A stretch of 64,000 nucleotides of DNA from WLMZ01 sp963732585 (GTDB taxonomy: Bacteria > Actinomycetota > Acidimicrobiia > Acidimicrobiales > Ilumatobacteraceae): assembly GCA_963732585.1 (NCBI GenBank), contig CAVSZY010000005.1, positions 1 to 64,000 on the forward strand, written 5' to 3'. The translations under genes were made by a program, and so were the position numbers. Below, in pieces: positions 44,534 through 53,384 of the stretch (its first letter is position 1; every line of letters starts with the position of its first letter). The notes under the pieces are model-generated. The model was not told the DNA's origin. It saw nothing but the letters and a program-made list of their open reading frames with translations, and searched no databases.

Positions 44534-44559
44534 TCAACACAACTGGTATGTTGTGTTGA
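44534..44559. promoter_or_regulatory. Perfect 10-bp inverted repeat at the start of the DUF6932/Xre operon
   Basis: TCAACACAAC (44534-44543) and GTTGTGTTGA (44550-44559) are exact inverted repeats with a 6-base spacer. The final A is the first base of the ATG of the first gene, so bound repressor would also block ribosome access. This is the layout of toxin-antitoxin autoregulation. Confidence 0.7.
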
Positions 44560-44993
44560 TGATCCCGCAGTTGGTCGATGATCGTTTGCCTGTGGGCGAG
44601 TGGGTGGCGACGTGGCCTGAGGTGGTAGATAGGTTCGGGACGTCGGCGTGGCGTCTCCATCTGCTTGATGGTTGTTGGCGGGCGCTTGGGGCGCTCAAGC
44701 TCGCCGGTTGTCGGCGGGCGTGGATCGATGGCAGTTTCGTGACCGGCAAGCTACATCCGGGTGACATCGACGGCTGCTACGACCCGATCGGTGTCGACCG
44801 ATCGTTGCTTCATCCGGCGTTGCGCGATTTATCGCCTGGGCGCCCTGCGCAGAAGGCGGAGTTCGGCTGTGAGTTCTTCCCGAATGTCGTCGAGGCTGGT
44901 TCGGGTGAGTACTTCGTACAGTTTTTTCAACGTGACCGAGATGGTCAGCGTAAAGGCATCATTGTCATAGACCTGGAGGTGTTCGAATCATGA
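44559..44993 (+). CDS. DUF6932-family (nucleotidyltransferase-like) protein, TA module
   Basis: Encodes 144 residues from ATG 44559: MIPQLVDDRLPVGEWVATWP, then RRAWIDGSFVTGKLHPGDID and a D-C-Y-D motif, FGCEFFPNVV and YFVQFFQRDRDGQRKGIIVI. The I-D-G-S-F-x-T-x-K-x-x-P-x-D-x-D stretch resembles the G-S-x-D-x-D core of minimal nucleotidyltransferases. The family usually sits directly before an Xre gene, as here, and is thought to be a toxin-like partner. Confidence 0.83.
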   Translation: MIPQLVDDRLPVGEWVATWPEVVDRFGTSAWRLHLLDGCWRALGALKLAGCRRAWIDGSFVTGKLHPGDIDGCYDPIGVDRSLLHPALRDLSPGRPAQKAEFGCEFFPNVVEAGSGEYFVQFFQRDRDGQRKGIIVIDLEVFES

Positions 44994-45421
44994 TTAAGAA
45001 CGAGCGGCAGTACAAGATCACTCGCAGTCGTGCCGACGAGGTGCGCAACACTGTTACGGAGTTGGAACGCGCCCCGCTCCCGGAGGGCCTCCAGTCTAAG
45101 ATGCGGGAGATGCAGCTCGATGCCTTGCGGGGAACGCTCGGCGACATGGTGGCTGAACTGGCCGAGTACGATTCCCTTCACGATGCAACGCTCATTGAGG
45201 CAACGGGAATCGCCCAGTTGCCGACAGTGCTGATCAGGGCGCGTATCGCCAGCGGCCTGACGCAACACCAGCTCGCCGAGCGAGTCGGTCTCCAGGAACA
45301 GGCCGTCCAACGCTACGAAGCCAACGACTACTCCGGGGTCAGTTTCAGCCGTCTCGTTGAGATTGCCGATGCGCTCGAGCTGACGATTCACTACGACGTC
45401 CGGCTGTCCCAGGCGAGCTGA
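44990..45421 (+). CDS. Xre-family HTH antitoxin-like regulator
   Basis: Encodes 143 residues; its ATG overlaps the DUF6932 stop (ATGA). A helical N-terminal half precedes the HTH: LIRARIASGLTQHQLAERVG and LQEQAVQRYEANDYSGVSFS. HTH genes in this arrangement repress their own operon, here presumably through the palindrome at 44534. Both genes look intact, unlike their neighbours. Confidence 0.87.
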   Translation: MIKNERQYKITRSRADEVRNTVTELERAPLPEGLQSKMREMQLDALRGTLGDMVAELAEYDSLHDATLIEATGIAQLPTVLIRARIASGLTQHQLAERVGLQEQAVQRYEANDYSGVSFSRLVEIADALELTIHYDVRLSQAS

Positions 45422-46167
45422 CGAACTACGGCGCGGCGGAGGTGGTGGCGCGTTCCAGTTGAGGGTGCGGTCTGACAGCTCGCGCCGCAGGCGCCGGTCG
45501 CCTCGCGAAGTCGACCTGAGTCATTCCGGCGCGGTCAAGCCAGTCAGCGAGCCCGCGAATCTCCACGACCTCGCTCCGTCAGCTCATGGACCATCGATAT
45601 CGGTCAAACCTGTCGGTGACGGCCGAAAACTGGGCATCCCTGCCGACACAAACGCACAGAATTCGACCGTCAACGACAGAACCCATGCCCTGAACGGTTG
45701 GCGACGCCTGTCGGAGTCCGACCGATCGACGAAGACCTATGTCATGGTTCGATGCTCGACTCACTGATTCAAAGGAAGGTCGGATCAGTGCCGGTCGCAG
45801 GCCAGTTCGTGAACCCCCGCGGTCTCGATACCAATCGGCTCCATCGCTCAGCTAGAGAGGAACATCCAAGAGTTTCGTGAGCCTTGTGTGCTGGCCACTG
45901 CTCGAAGCGCGCTACCGCTACGACCGAGTTCTCCCGAGTTGTCGGGCGTGAACGCTATGCCAGTTGGGCGCAGAGGTCGACTTGCTTGCCGGTGATGGTC
46001 TTCTCGCCGGTTTCGAGGTCGATCACGGTGCGGCCGGTGACATAGAGCATGTCGAAAAGCAAGCTCGGGCCCATCAGAAGGAGGGTGGTCTCCGGTGAAC
46101 GTAGGTTTGAGCCTGAATAACGGGCCATCCGCCATCAAATCCAGGTCTGTTCCTACGCGAATCGGGA
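45422..46167. other. 750-bp stretch without an intact gene
   Basis: No complete gene is recognised. On the minus strand between about 45955 and 46075 a short frame reads LLFDMLYVTGRTVIDLETGE and KTITGKQVDLCAQLA, which looks like the tail of a real but unidentified protein. The rest shows only shadow-type frames. Confidence 0.4.
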
Positions 46168-46503
46168 TCATTCAGGATGGTGGGCTCGCACCATCGCAAC
46201 TTGCGCCTTCGGTCCGAGGTCATCGAGGCATACAAGGCGCGCCTCGTCCGTGAGTGGACCGAGTACCGCTTCGAGCATCGTGAAGGCGGCGCGTTTGCGG
46301 TTGCCTGCAGTTCGCCGACTGGTAACCAAGCGCACGGCAACTTCCGCGTCGGACTCGCCGGCCAACTTGGCAGCGAGCACTACAAGGTGATCACTGTCGA
46401 GCAGTTCGACAAGGCGTTGGGAGGCTTCTTGACCCAGTTTGCTGTCTCGTTTGAGCCGAGTAGTGAGTAGCTCGTGGCGATCTGGCGCAGCAGCGGCTCC
46501 CAT
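46168..46503 (-). CDS. Hypothetical protein, uncertain
   Basis: From ATG 46503 the frame encodes 111 residues with a natural-looking helical composition (EASQRLVELLDSDHLVVLAA, RKRAAFTMLEAVLGPLTDEA). I do not recognise a family. The longer frame to 46884 adds low-quality sequence. It could be the remaining part of a larger gene. Confidence 0.35.
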   Translation of the reverse strand: MGAAAAPDRHELLTTRLKRDSKLGQEASQRLVELLDSDHLVVLAAKLAGESDAEVAVRLVTSRRTAGNRKRAAFTMLEAVLGPLTDEARLVCLDDLGPKAQVAMVRAHHPE

Positions 46504-46699
46504 TGCACTGCTTGGACGCGGCCGCGGGCGGGGCACTCGACACGAGCGGCGCAGATTCGAGTCGGCCAAATTCTTGTCATCAATTCCGGTCGGACAGCTG
46601 ATCGGCACATCGAGCGGCTCGGCACGTGCGACCCGAGGGAATGCGAGGTCCGACGCCGTAGCCGTCAGCTGCCGGGCAAGAATTTCGGTGGCCACGCCG

Positions 46700-46996
46700 T
46701 CAGGTGGATGTTGCAGCCCGTAGTCGGAGTAAGTCGTCGGGTCGCCGATTGGCGGGTTGTTCACCAGTAACAGACGACCGCTCCACCATTTCCGCCGCCG
46801 CTGCGCCCACCGCCCGGTGCCGGGTGATGCCCGCCGACGCTCCACTCGATACAGAAGCCTTTGAATTGGGCTTCGTACAGTCACCCGGGTTATCCGCGTG
46901 TGCGGCCCGCGTGCCGATCACCATCGGCAACGCGATCGCGACCATCGCAAGTGCGACCCGGCGAGCGTTGATCCGCCGCTGCCAGGCTTCGGACAA
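46700..46996 (-). CDS. Possible small secreted protein
   Basis: Encodes 98 residues beginning with a signal-peptide-like segment (RRVALAMVAIALPMVIGTRA, cleavage plausible at AHA/D). The mature part lacks known motifs. No convincing ribosome-binding site or partner was found. Confidence 0.3.
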   Translation of the reverse strand: MSEAWQRRINARRVALAMVAIALPMVIGTRAAHADNPGDCTKPNSKASVSSGASAGITRHRAVGAAAAEMVERSSVTGEQPANRRPDDLLRLRAATST

Positions 46997-47226
46997 TCAC
47001 CAGCGGAAGTCTGGGTGAGGTCACGCAGCAGCCATTGATCGCCGGACTTCACCCATCACCACCTCGCCAGCGGAGATGCCGCCGGACGATTCGAGGACGG
47101 TGCTGTCGGCGTTGGCTGATGATCGTGATCGTGTCAAACGTGCAGACGAACACGGACGCTTCCGTCGCCGACTGAGCGAGCACCTCGTTCCCGGACTTTC
47201 GGCCGACGGTGTGACTCGAATCTGGC

Positions 47227-50217
47227 TCAGTTCCGACGGTGTAGAGTCGGTACAGTTCGGGCGGATGTGATTCCGAGGCGGTGAGCGACTGCCGCGGCCT
47301 CGACGCGGTTCGTCACGCCAAGCTTGCGCAGGATGTTGGAAACGTGGACGCTTGCCGTCTTGGCGCTGATGAACAGTTGCCCGCCGATCTCTCCGTTCGT
47401 TCGGCCGATTGCCACGAGGTCGAGGACCTCACGCTCGCGGGTGGTCAGCCCGAGACCATCGTCAGGTGGCAATGGCTTCGACACGCAGGCTTCTTCTGCT
47501 CGAGGAAGGTCGAGGCGAGCGTGGAGCGCTAGGGCGTTGATGTCCGCGAGGAGCGGTGCGGCATGCATTGACTCCGCGATGTCGCGGGCGATCACCAGTT
47601 GGTCCGAGGCGGCTCTTCGCGCTGCCACGGAGCGCCCGGTCGAGTCGGCGAACTGTCCCTCCGCCAGGCGGTAACGGGCATATGCCTCCGGCCACGAGGA
47701 AGCGATCGCATGCCAGCCCTCGGCGAGGGCCGCCCACTGTTCGGCGGCGGGCTCGTCCCGCAACCGAGCCAACTCGGCTTTCGCCTGCGCGAGGTGCAGA
47801 GCTTCGAGACGTCCGGAAGGCGTCCATTCACGTTCGATCCGATCGATCCATCGTGCCGCCAGAACGGCCGCAGATGCCTGGGAACCCGGGCGCAGCTGCG
47901 GCGGCTCGTTCGAACTTCGGTCGGCTATCAGGCGAATACACGTCGACACGAGGCACTCAACGCCATACGACACGTCACCTCTCGGCGCCCGGTCGAACAA
48001 CGCAGTGGTGAGTTCGACCGGATCATCGAGAAGCCCAGCGGCCGACTCGTACTCGAGAACGAGGCCGCCCCAATATGCGAGGAACTCGAACCAGGTCCCG
48101 GATCGAACCAACGCCCGTAGCTGGTCAAGGAGTAGAACTGCTTCATCGAGTCGTCCCTGACGGACAAGGGCCCATGCCCAGGAGGCTGCGGGCGAAACGT
48201 CTCCATCGACGCCGTCAAGAAGATCTTGTAGTTCTTCGAAGACTCGCTCGGCCTCATCCCAACGTCCGAGCTCTACAAGAGATTCCACCCATTGGCCAGC
48301 GAGCCATCCACCGCGCGGCCCGCCAAGGCCGCTCCTGCGCGCCATCTCGACTCCCCGTTGCGTCGCGGACAAAGCTTCCTCGAACCGGCCGACGATCAAG
48401 GACGCGTAGGTCAGATCCCCGAGCGCGTTGAGGGTACGTTCGGCCGACACGCGCGGGCCACACATCGCGACGGTCGCACGGGCGTTGGCGAGTATCACTT
48501 CCGACTCAGCTGTCATCGAAGTCGCCCGACCGAATGCGCACCGCGCCAACACGAGCACGTCTGGATCGCCGACGGCCGTGGCCACCGCGACAGCCTCCTG
48601 CGCAAATGCGAGTGCGTGGTCGGGACGGCTGTGGTTGTAGACCTGGTCGTATGACGCATGGGCCAAAGCTTCAGCCCTGGCCGCTGTTGGTGGCGCGTCA
48701 GGGATCAGGGCGAGAGCGCGTCCGGCTGCGTCGGAGCACTCCTCCCAACGGTTCGAGTACCTGTACAGGTCCCGCAGCAGCAGCCAGACCTCCCCTTCGC
48801 GTCGCGGGTCGGGGCTTGCCAACTCGGCAGCAGCGCGAAGGGCATACTCGATCGCCGGCCCGATGCGACCGGCAAACTCCGCAGCTTGCGATGCCGCCAC
48901 CAGCAACGTCGGGTGGTCCATCGCGACGAGAGTCGCCGGTGAGGCGACGCCCTCCCACATTTCGAGTGCTCGCCCGAAGTGACCCTCGGCTTCGGCTGCT
49001 ACGCCCGAGCGCATCGCTTGTTGGCCGGCGGTGATCGTCGCCCGCAACGCGCGAGGTAGGTCGTGCGCCGCGCACCAATGACGAGCGATCTCTCCGGATC
49101 GACCGGGTTGGTGAAACTCGAGTTGCTGCGCCAACTGGGCATGCACGGCGGCGCGCCGCCCGAGACCGAGTTCGCCGTAGAACACCTCGCGAGCCAGTTC
49201 GTGACGGAACTGAACCTCACCGTCATTAGGCACCAGCAGCCCCGATTGGAACAACTCGTCCAGCACCGCGTCGAGCGTCGGAACATCCAGGTCACACACC
49301 GCGCCGAGTACCGCCGGCAGGGTCGATCGCGAAGCGGCGGCGACAGAGGCGATGTCGAGCGCCATGTCGTTGAGCAGCGAGGCCCTGGCGAGGATCACCT
49401 CGCGCAGAACGTCGGGCAGACCCTCAATGCCAGCGGCGCGGGCGGCGACGAGTTCTTCGACGAAAAACGGAACCCCGCCGCTCATGCGATAGACATCGTC
49501 GACAACGCCGTCACCAAGATCGATCGAGGCGATCGAGGCGATCAGTTCCCCCGTCGCCGTTCGACTCAACGGGTGCAACTCGATCCGCTCAGGACGCATC
49601 CGCCTGGAGAGGTCCGCTAGCGTGCGCAAAAGGCTGTGTCGGCGGTGCAATTCATCGCCACGAAACGTTCCCACGATCAGTACGGGCCCAAGTCTGCTGG
49701 CGCCGGTCAACATCGAGAACCACGCGCGTGTCGAGGCGTCGGACCAGTGCAAGTCCTCGACCACGAGTACCATCGGCCCTCGCTGAGCCAGGCGGCGTAG
49801 CACCCCAACGGCGAGTTCGCACACGGCCGAGAGCGACATGGGGTTCATCACTCCATCGTCATATCCGGTAAACACCCGGCCAAGTGGTTGCCTCGCGACG
49901 CCCATAACGAGCCCGAACGCGTCCTCGTCGAGATCGTCGACCAGCCCTGCAACCATCTCGTGTAACGGAGCAAGAGGCCGAATCTCATCACCGAACTCGA
50001 CGCATCTCCCCAGCAGGAATCGGAACTGACGCGCAGTCGCGCGGGCAGAGAGTTCCGAAATGAGACGGCTCTTTCCCACGCCCGCATCACCCGAGACCAA
50101 CAACACCTTCGATGTCAAGCTGTTCGTCACCGAAGCCAGCGCCTCGTCAAGACGTTGCACTTCCGGTTGTCGACCGACCATCACCTTGCTGACCGTGACC
50201 ACAGGCATGACATACAT
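47227..50217 (-). CDS. Large LuxR-type (LAL) regulator with N-terminal AAA ATPase
   Basis: Encodes about 996 residues. The N-terminal ATPase has MVGRQPEVQRLDEAL, Walker A VSGDAGVGKSRLI and Walker B VLVVEDLHWSDAS. A long TPR-like middle follows. The C-terminal LuxR HTH reads LTTREREVLDLVAIGRTN with AKTASVHVSNILRKLGVTNR. LAL/MalT-type proteins are ATP-dependent activators and often control secondary-metabolite clusters. This one lies 3 kb from the NRPS operon, so pathway control is plausible but unproven. ATG 50217 is one of several possible starts (50208 and 50199 GTG are others). Confidence 0.88.
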   Translation of the reverse strand: MYVMPVVTVSKVMVGRQPEVQRLDEALASVTNSLTSKVLLVSGDAGVGKSRLISELSARATARQFRFLLGRCVEFGDEIRPLAPLHEMVAGLVDDLDEDAFGLVMGVARQPLGRVFTGYDDGVMNPMSLSAVCELAVGVLRRLAQRGPMVLVVEDLHWSDASTRAWFSMLTGASRLGPVLIVGTFRGDELHRRHSLLRTLADLSRRMRPERIELHPLSRTATGELIASIASIDLGDGVVDDVYRMSGGVPFFVEELVAARAAGIEGLPDVLREVILARASLLNDMALDIASVAAASRSTLPAVLGAVCDLDVPTLDAVLDELFQSGLLVPNDGEVQFRHELAREVFYGELGLGRRAAVHAQLAQQLEFHQPGRSGEIARHWCAAHDLPRALRATITAGQQAMRSGVAAEAEGHFGRALEMWEGVASPATLVAMDHPTLLVAASQAAEFAGRIGPAIEYALRAAAELASPDPRREGEVWLLLRDLYRYSNRWEECSDAAGRALALIPDAPPTAARAEALAHASYDQVYNHSRPDHALAFAQEAVAVATAVGDPDVLVLARCAFGRATSMTAESEVILANARATVAMCGPRVSAERTLNALGDLTYASLIVGRFEEALSATQRGVEMARRSGLGGPRGGWLAGQWVESLVELGRWDEAERVFEELQDLLDGVDGDVSPAASWAWALVRQGRLDEAVLLLDQLRALVRSGTWFEFLAYWGGLVLEYESAAGLLDDPVELTTALFDRAPRGDVSYGVECLVSTCIRLIADRSSNEPPQLRPGSQASAAVLAARWIDRIEREWTPSGRLEALHLAQAKAELARLRDEPAAEQWAALAEGWHAIASSWPEAYARYRLAEGQFADSTGRSVAARRAASDQLVIARDIAESMHAAPLLADINALALHARLDLPRAEEACVSKPLPPDDGLGLTTREREVLDLVAIGRTNGEIGGQLFISAKTASVHVSNILRKLGVTNRVEAAAVAHRLGITSARTVPTLHRRN

Positions 50218-50325
50218 ACTCGCCCTGCCGTCAAGCGCCAGCGCCCCCGACCTCAGGATCGGGGGCGGGGGCGGGGGCGTCGGATGCAATGAACCAGCGC
50301 TCGCTGTCTATCTATCGACGGGATA

Positions 50326-51732
50326 TCAGTCGACGGGTCGCATGAAGCGCTTCACCGCTAGATCCCCGATCGACGCTCCTCGCTTCAGGCCGGCCTCGAC
50401 CGCACGACGAAAGTGAAACCCAACAAGGATCCGCGATTCGCCATTCTCGGCGGCTGCGTCGGAGAAGCTGTCGAACGCACGCAATACTGGCGTCGAGTCG
50501 TTGCAGGTGTATCCAGTGGGCATCGTCAGGCTGCAGGTCGAGAATCCGATGTTGTCGGTGCCGAAGAACCGTCTCAGTACCTGAGCAGCGACTGCGCCCT
50601 CGACGCTGTGGGCCGAGTCGTAGTCCGGGATCGGTGGTGTCGTTCTCAACGGACTCCACGTCACGTCGGCGGTGGTTGCCGGATTGCCGTCGTCGTCGGC
50701 ATTCTGGATAGCGGTCACTGGCCGCCAGTAATTGAAGTGGTATTTCGTGTCGAACGAACTGATGTAGCCATCGGCGAGCGCCATGTTTAGCAGGCCGAAT
50801 AGGCGAGCTGTCGCCCACTGATCAAGCTCGGCGTCGGCAGCGACCGTTCTGGCGATACGGTTCCATTGCAGCGGTGAACTCTCGACCCAGAAGAGTGCAA
50901 TCTCGGTCTGTTCAGCTGTGCGGTCGCTCGGAGTTGTTACTCCGTTGCCGCCGAGCCGTTTCACCTCGTTGACATCGGCGGCGTATCGACGACTGGTGAG
51001 CGCATCAGGTGGCCGCGGACGAAACTGCGTGCTGTCACGCAGCAGGAATGGGGTCACCGTCCCCCAACCGGGAGCGAAGACGAATGGCGTGCCCGGTGTG
51101 AATCGATACTCGCCAGGGTTCGTGCCCTGCGGGTAGGCGTCGTCGATCAGTCGCGTGGCTGAGCCGTCATCGGCCCGCTCGGCTATCACGGCGTCGGCAG
51201 CGCTTCGACCGAGCTCGATGCCGCGGGTCTTGCTACGACCGTCCGGAATCGCGGCCAACGCCGCGGAGTAGTGCGCTTCGACGCTTGCGATGCCCGCGTC
51301 GATGCACGCCTGGGGAAATGGCGCAGGTAGCGCGGCGAGCCCCGAGATGAGGACGTTTCGGGCGGCTGACGACACGGCGGCCTGAGAGGAAACCCGGCCG
51401 CGGACGCTTTCACTGAAGGCATACGGCTCGGAACGGCGATCGATGGCATTCAACGCATCGTGGATCGCGATATGCATCATCGCGTAGAGCCGCGACTCGT
51501 GAAGTGGGTTGTCCGTCGGCGCTATGCACGCAGCGATCGCCGCGGTCCCGGCATTGGCATTCCAGACCAGAACAGCGTTACCGGCAAGGTCCTCGCTGTA
51601 GCCTCGCTCTTGATCGGTGGACGCTACGTTTCCTGCCATCACCACGTTCGAGGCGATGGCCATGAGAATCACCGAAGTTCTCAATAGGCGAACGGATCTG
51701 CGGCTGCGGACTGTCTTGCGGGCCTGAATCAT
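50326..51732 (-). CDS. Vanadium-dependent haloperoxidase/PAP2-type secreted protein
   Basis: Encodes 468 residues from ATG 51732 with a strong ribosome-binding site (GGAGGAG). An N-terminal hydrophobic segment (TSVILMAIASNVVMAG) suggests export. The family's helical domain reads LYAMMHIAIHDALNAID, and the vanadate-site motifs are KYHFNYWRPVTAI, YDSAHSVEGAVAAQVL and SRILVGFHFRRAVEAGLK. The middle motif has S-A-H in place of the usual S-G-H, and Arg lies where the last motif often has Asp, so halide oxidation is uncertain. It lies between the LAL regulator and the acyl-CoA dehydrogenase. Confidence 0.82.
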   Translation of the reverse strand: MIQARKTVRSRRSVRLLRTSVILMAIASNVVMAGNVASTDQERGYSEDLAGNAVLVWNANAGTAAIAACIAPTDNPLHESRLYAMMHIAIHDALNAIDRRSEPYAFSESVRGRVSSQAAVSSAARNVLISGLAALPAPFPQACIDAGIASVEAHYSAALAAIPDGRSKTRGIELGRSAADAVIAERADDGSATRLIDDAYPQGTNPGEYRFTPGTPFVFAPGWGTVTPFLLRDSTQFRPRPPDALTSRRYAADVNEVKRLGGNGVTTPSDRTAEQTEIALFWVESSPLQWNRIARTVAADAELDQWATARLFGLLNMALADGYISSFDTKYHFNYWRPVTAIQNADDDGNPATTADVTWSPLRTTPPIPDYDSAHSVEGAVAAQVLRRFFGTDNIGFSTCSLTMPTGYTCNDSTPVLRAFDSFSDAAAENGESRILVGFHFRRAVEAGLKRGASIGDLAVKRFMRPVD

Positions 51733-52090
51733 GACTTCTCCTCCGTGCTCGTGGACCACTGAACCGAACGGATTCAGTCGGGCAACGAGCCCTCGATCCC
51801 GAGGCATCATCTGCCCTCGGTGTCGCCGCAGACATTGGGCAGACACCTCATTCGCATCGGTCAGCTACCTCAGATCTCATCGAGCGCTCAAGTGAGCGAC
51901 CGACCAGGCGATCCAGGTGCCAATTGTCGCCTGTGGGCGCCGGAAGAGTGTTCGACGAAGCCGGTGAGGTCACTCCACTCCGATTCGCGATCGAACAACT
52001 CCGAGGGGCGGTCGATGCTCAGAATACGAACACGAGTTTGTATAACTTGAACTTGTACTTCACGCGGGCGAGCCTGGGAAGAGTTGCCTG
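51733..52090. other. 360-bp promoter-side gap
   Basis: Between the haloperoxidase-like start and the 3' end of the dehydrogenase gene, both on the minus strand. The part near 52020-52065 is relatively AT-rich (TTTGTATAACTTGAACTTGT) and may hold a promoter. No gene is seen. Confidence 0.4.
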
Positions 52091-53203
52091 CTAACCCGGC
52101 AGCCCGAGCAAGCGGGCGACGATGTTGCGCTGAATCTCCGACGAGCCGCCGTAAATGATGCCGCCCACCATGTCCCGCAAGCCCCGTTCGACCCCGTACT
52201 CCGACACGTAGCCCTTGGCGCCGTGGATGCGCACGTTGGCGAGCGCACCAGCGAGCGCGGCCTCGCTGGCGCCGAGTTTGGCAAGTGCTGCGGCCATCAT
52301 CGAGGCGTTCCCCCGAACCTGTAGCGCCGCGGCCTTGTAAAGCAGTAGGCGCGCTGTCTCGTGGGCGAGCTTCATGTCGGCGATCTGATGAGCGACGGCC
52401 TGGAATGTGCCAATCGACTGGCCGAACTGTTTGCGATCGTTCGCGTATGCCACGGCCTGATCGATATGGCGCTCCATTTGACCGACGGAACCTGCCAGGA
52501 GGAAGGCCCGTTCCGATTCCATCGCGCTCGAGAAGATCGACGCGCCCGAACCTTCGGAACCGATCCGAGCGCTGACGGGCACCACACAGTCGTGGAACGA
52601 AATGTCGGCGAATGGGGTGGTTCGCATGCCCATCTTCGCTCGATTGGCAGACACCTCGACACCGGGCGTGTTGCGGTCGACCAGAAACGCCGTGACCCCC
52701 CAGCGCCCGACGGCCGGGTTCACCGTCGCAAACACCATAATCACGTCGCACACCGGGCCGAAGGTCACCCACGCCTTCGTGCCATTGATCCGATACGTGT
52801 CGTCCTCGCGCTCGGCCCGGGTCTGCAGTGAGAACGCATCCGACCCCGACTCGGGTTCCGACATGGCGAACGCGCCGAATCGGTCACCAGCCACGAGTCC
52901 AGGCAGGTACGCAGCCCTTTGTTGAGGCGACCCAAATCGCTCCAATGCCATTTGAAGCGTCCAGATCTGAGCGCTGAGCGCGAACACCAGACCAGCGTCC
53001 TCACATCCGTAGCCAAGACCTTCGAAACGGAGCAGCGCTGTGATGAGGTCGAGGCCTTGCCCGCCGTACTCGGGCGAGACGACGAGGCCGTGAAGGCCGT
53101 AGTCGGCGCAGCGCGCCCAACCCTCGGTCCAGAACTCGCACCGCTCATCTCGCCCGGCGAGGTTTGGGTCGAAAAGCTCGCGGGAAGCCCATTCCGAAAC
53201 CAT
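52091..53203 (-). CDS. Acyl-CoA dehydrogenase-like flavoprotein, probably acting on a carrier-bound acyl group
   Basis: From ATG 53203 (GGAG 7 bases upstream) it encodes 370 residues; a longer GTG start at 53293 is possible. FAD-binding and catalytic-domain motifs: FAMSEPESGSDAFSLQTRAE, INGTKAWVTFGP, YANDRKQFGQSIGTFQAVAH and the C-terminal YGGSSEIQRNIVARLLGLPG. The catalytic base position is not certain by eye. It is divergent from an adenylation-carrier protein pair. That trio resembles PltE/RedW-type systems, where the dehydrogenase oxidises an aminoacyl-carrier protein instead of a CoA ester. Confidence 0.85.
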   Translation of the reverse strand: MVSEWASRELFDPNLAGRDERCEFWTEGWARCADYGLHGLVVSPEYGGQGLDLITALLRFEGLGYGCEDAGLVFALSAQIWTLQMALERFGSPQQRAAYLPGLVAGDRFGAFAMSEPESGSDAFSLQTRAEREDDTYRINGTKAWVTFGPVCDVIMVFATVNPAVGRWGVTAFLVDRNTPGVEVSANRAKMGMRTTPFADISFHDCVVPVSARIGSEGSGASIFSSAMESERAFLLAGSVGQMERHIDQAVAYANDRKQFGQSIGTFQAVAHQIADMKLAHETARLLLYKAAALQVRGNASMMAAALAKLGASEAALAGALANVRIHGAKGYVSEYGVERGLRDMVGGIIYGGSSEIQRNIVARLLGLPG

Positions 53204-53350
53204 GAGTTTCTCCGGATGTTTTTCGTTCAAGAGTGCATCTAAAGCTTGCGCAGCGTCGTAAGTGAGGGAAGGATCGGGAGAGGCGGAAGGCACGGCATCA
53301 GCATTTCATGCCGAGGAGAGGGATGGATTCGAGAGGGCGCGGTTTTTTGA

Positions 53351-53382
53351 AGGCGACAAGCGGAGAAGGCGACAAGCGGAGA
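53351..53382. repeat. Perfect 16-bp tandem duplication containing the ribosome-binding site
   Basis: AGGCGACAAGCGGAGA occurs twice without spacing (53351-53366 and 53367-53382). The second copy puts CGGAGA just before the GTG start of the adenylation gene at 53385, and the first provides an identical second Shine-Dalgarno. Confidence 0.75.
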
Positions 53383-53384
53383 CG

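Noticed and set aside
46177..46470. 97-residue plus-strand frame
   Set aside because: No ribosome-binding site or familiar motif, and antisense to a minus-strand frame with a more natural composition.
51888..52772. A 294-residue minus-strand frame overlapping the acyl-CoA dehydrogenase
   Set aside because: Arg/Gly/Ser-rich, no family pattern, and in a different frame of a clear acyl-CoA dehydrogenase gene.
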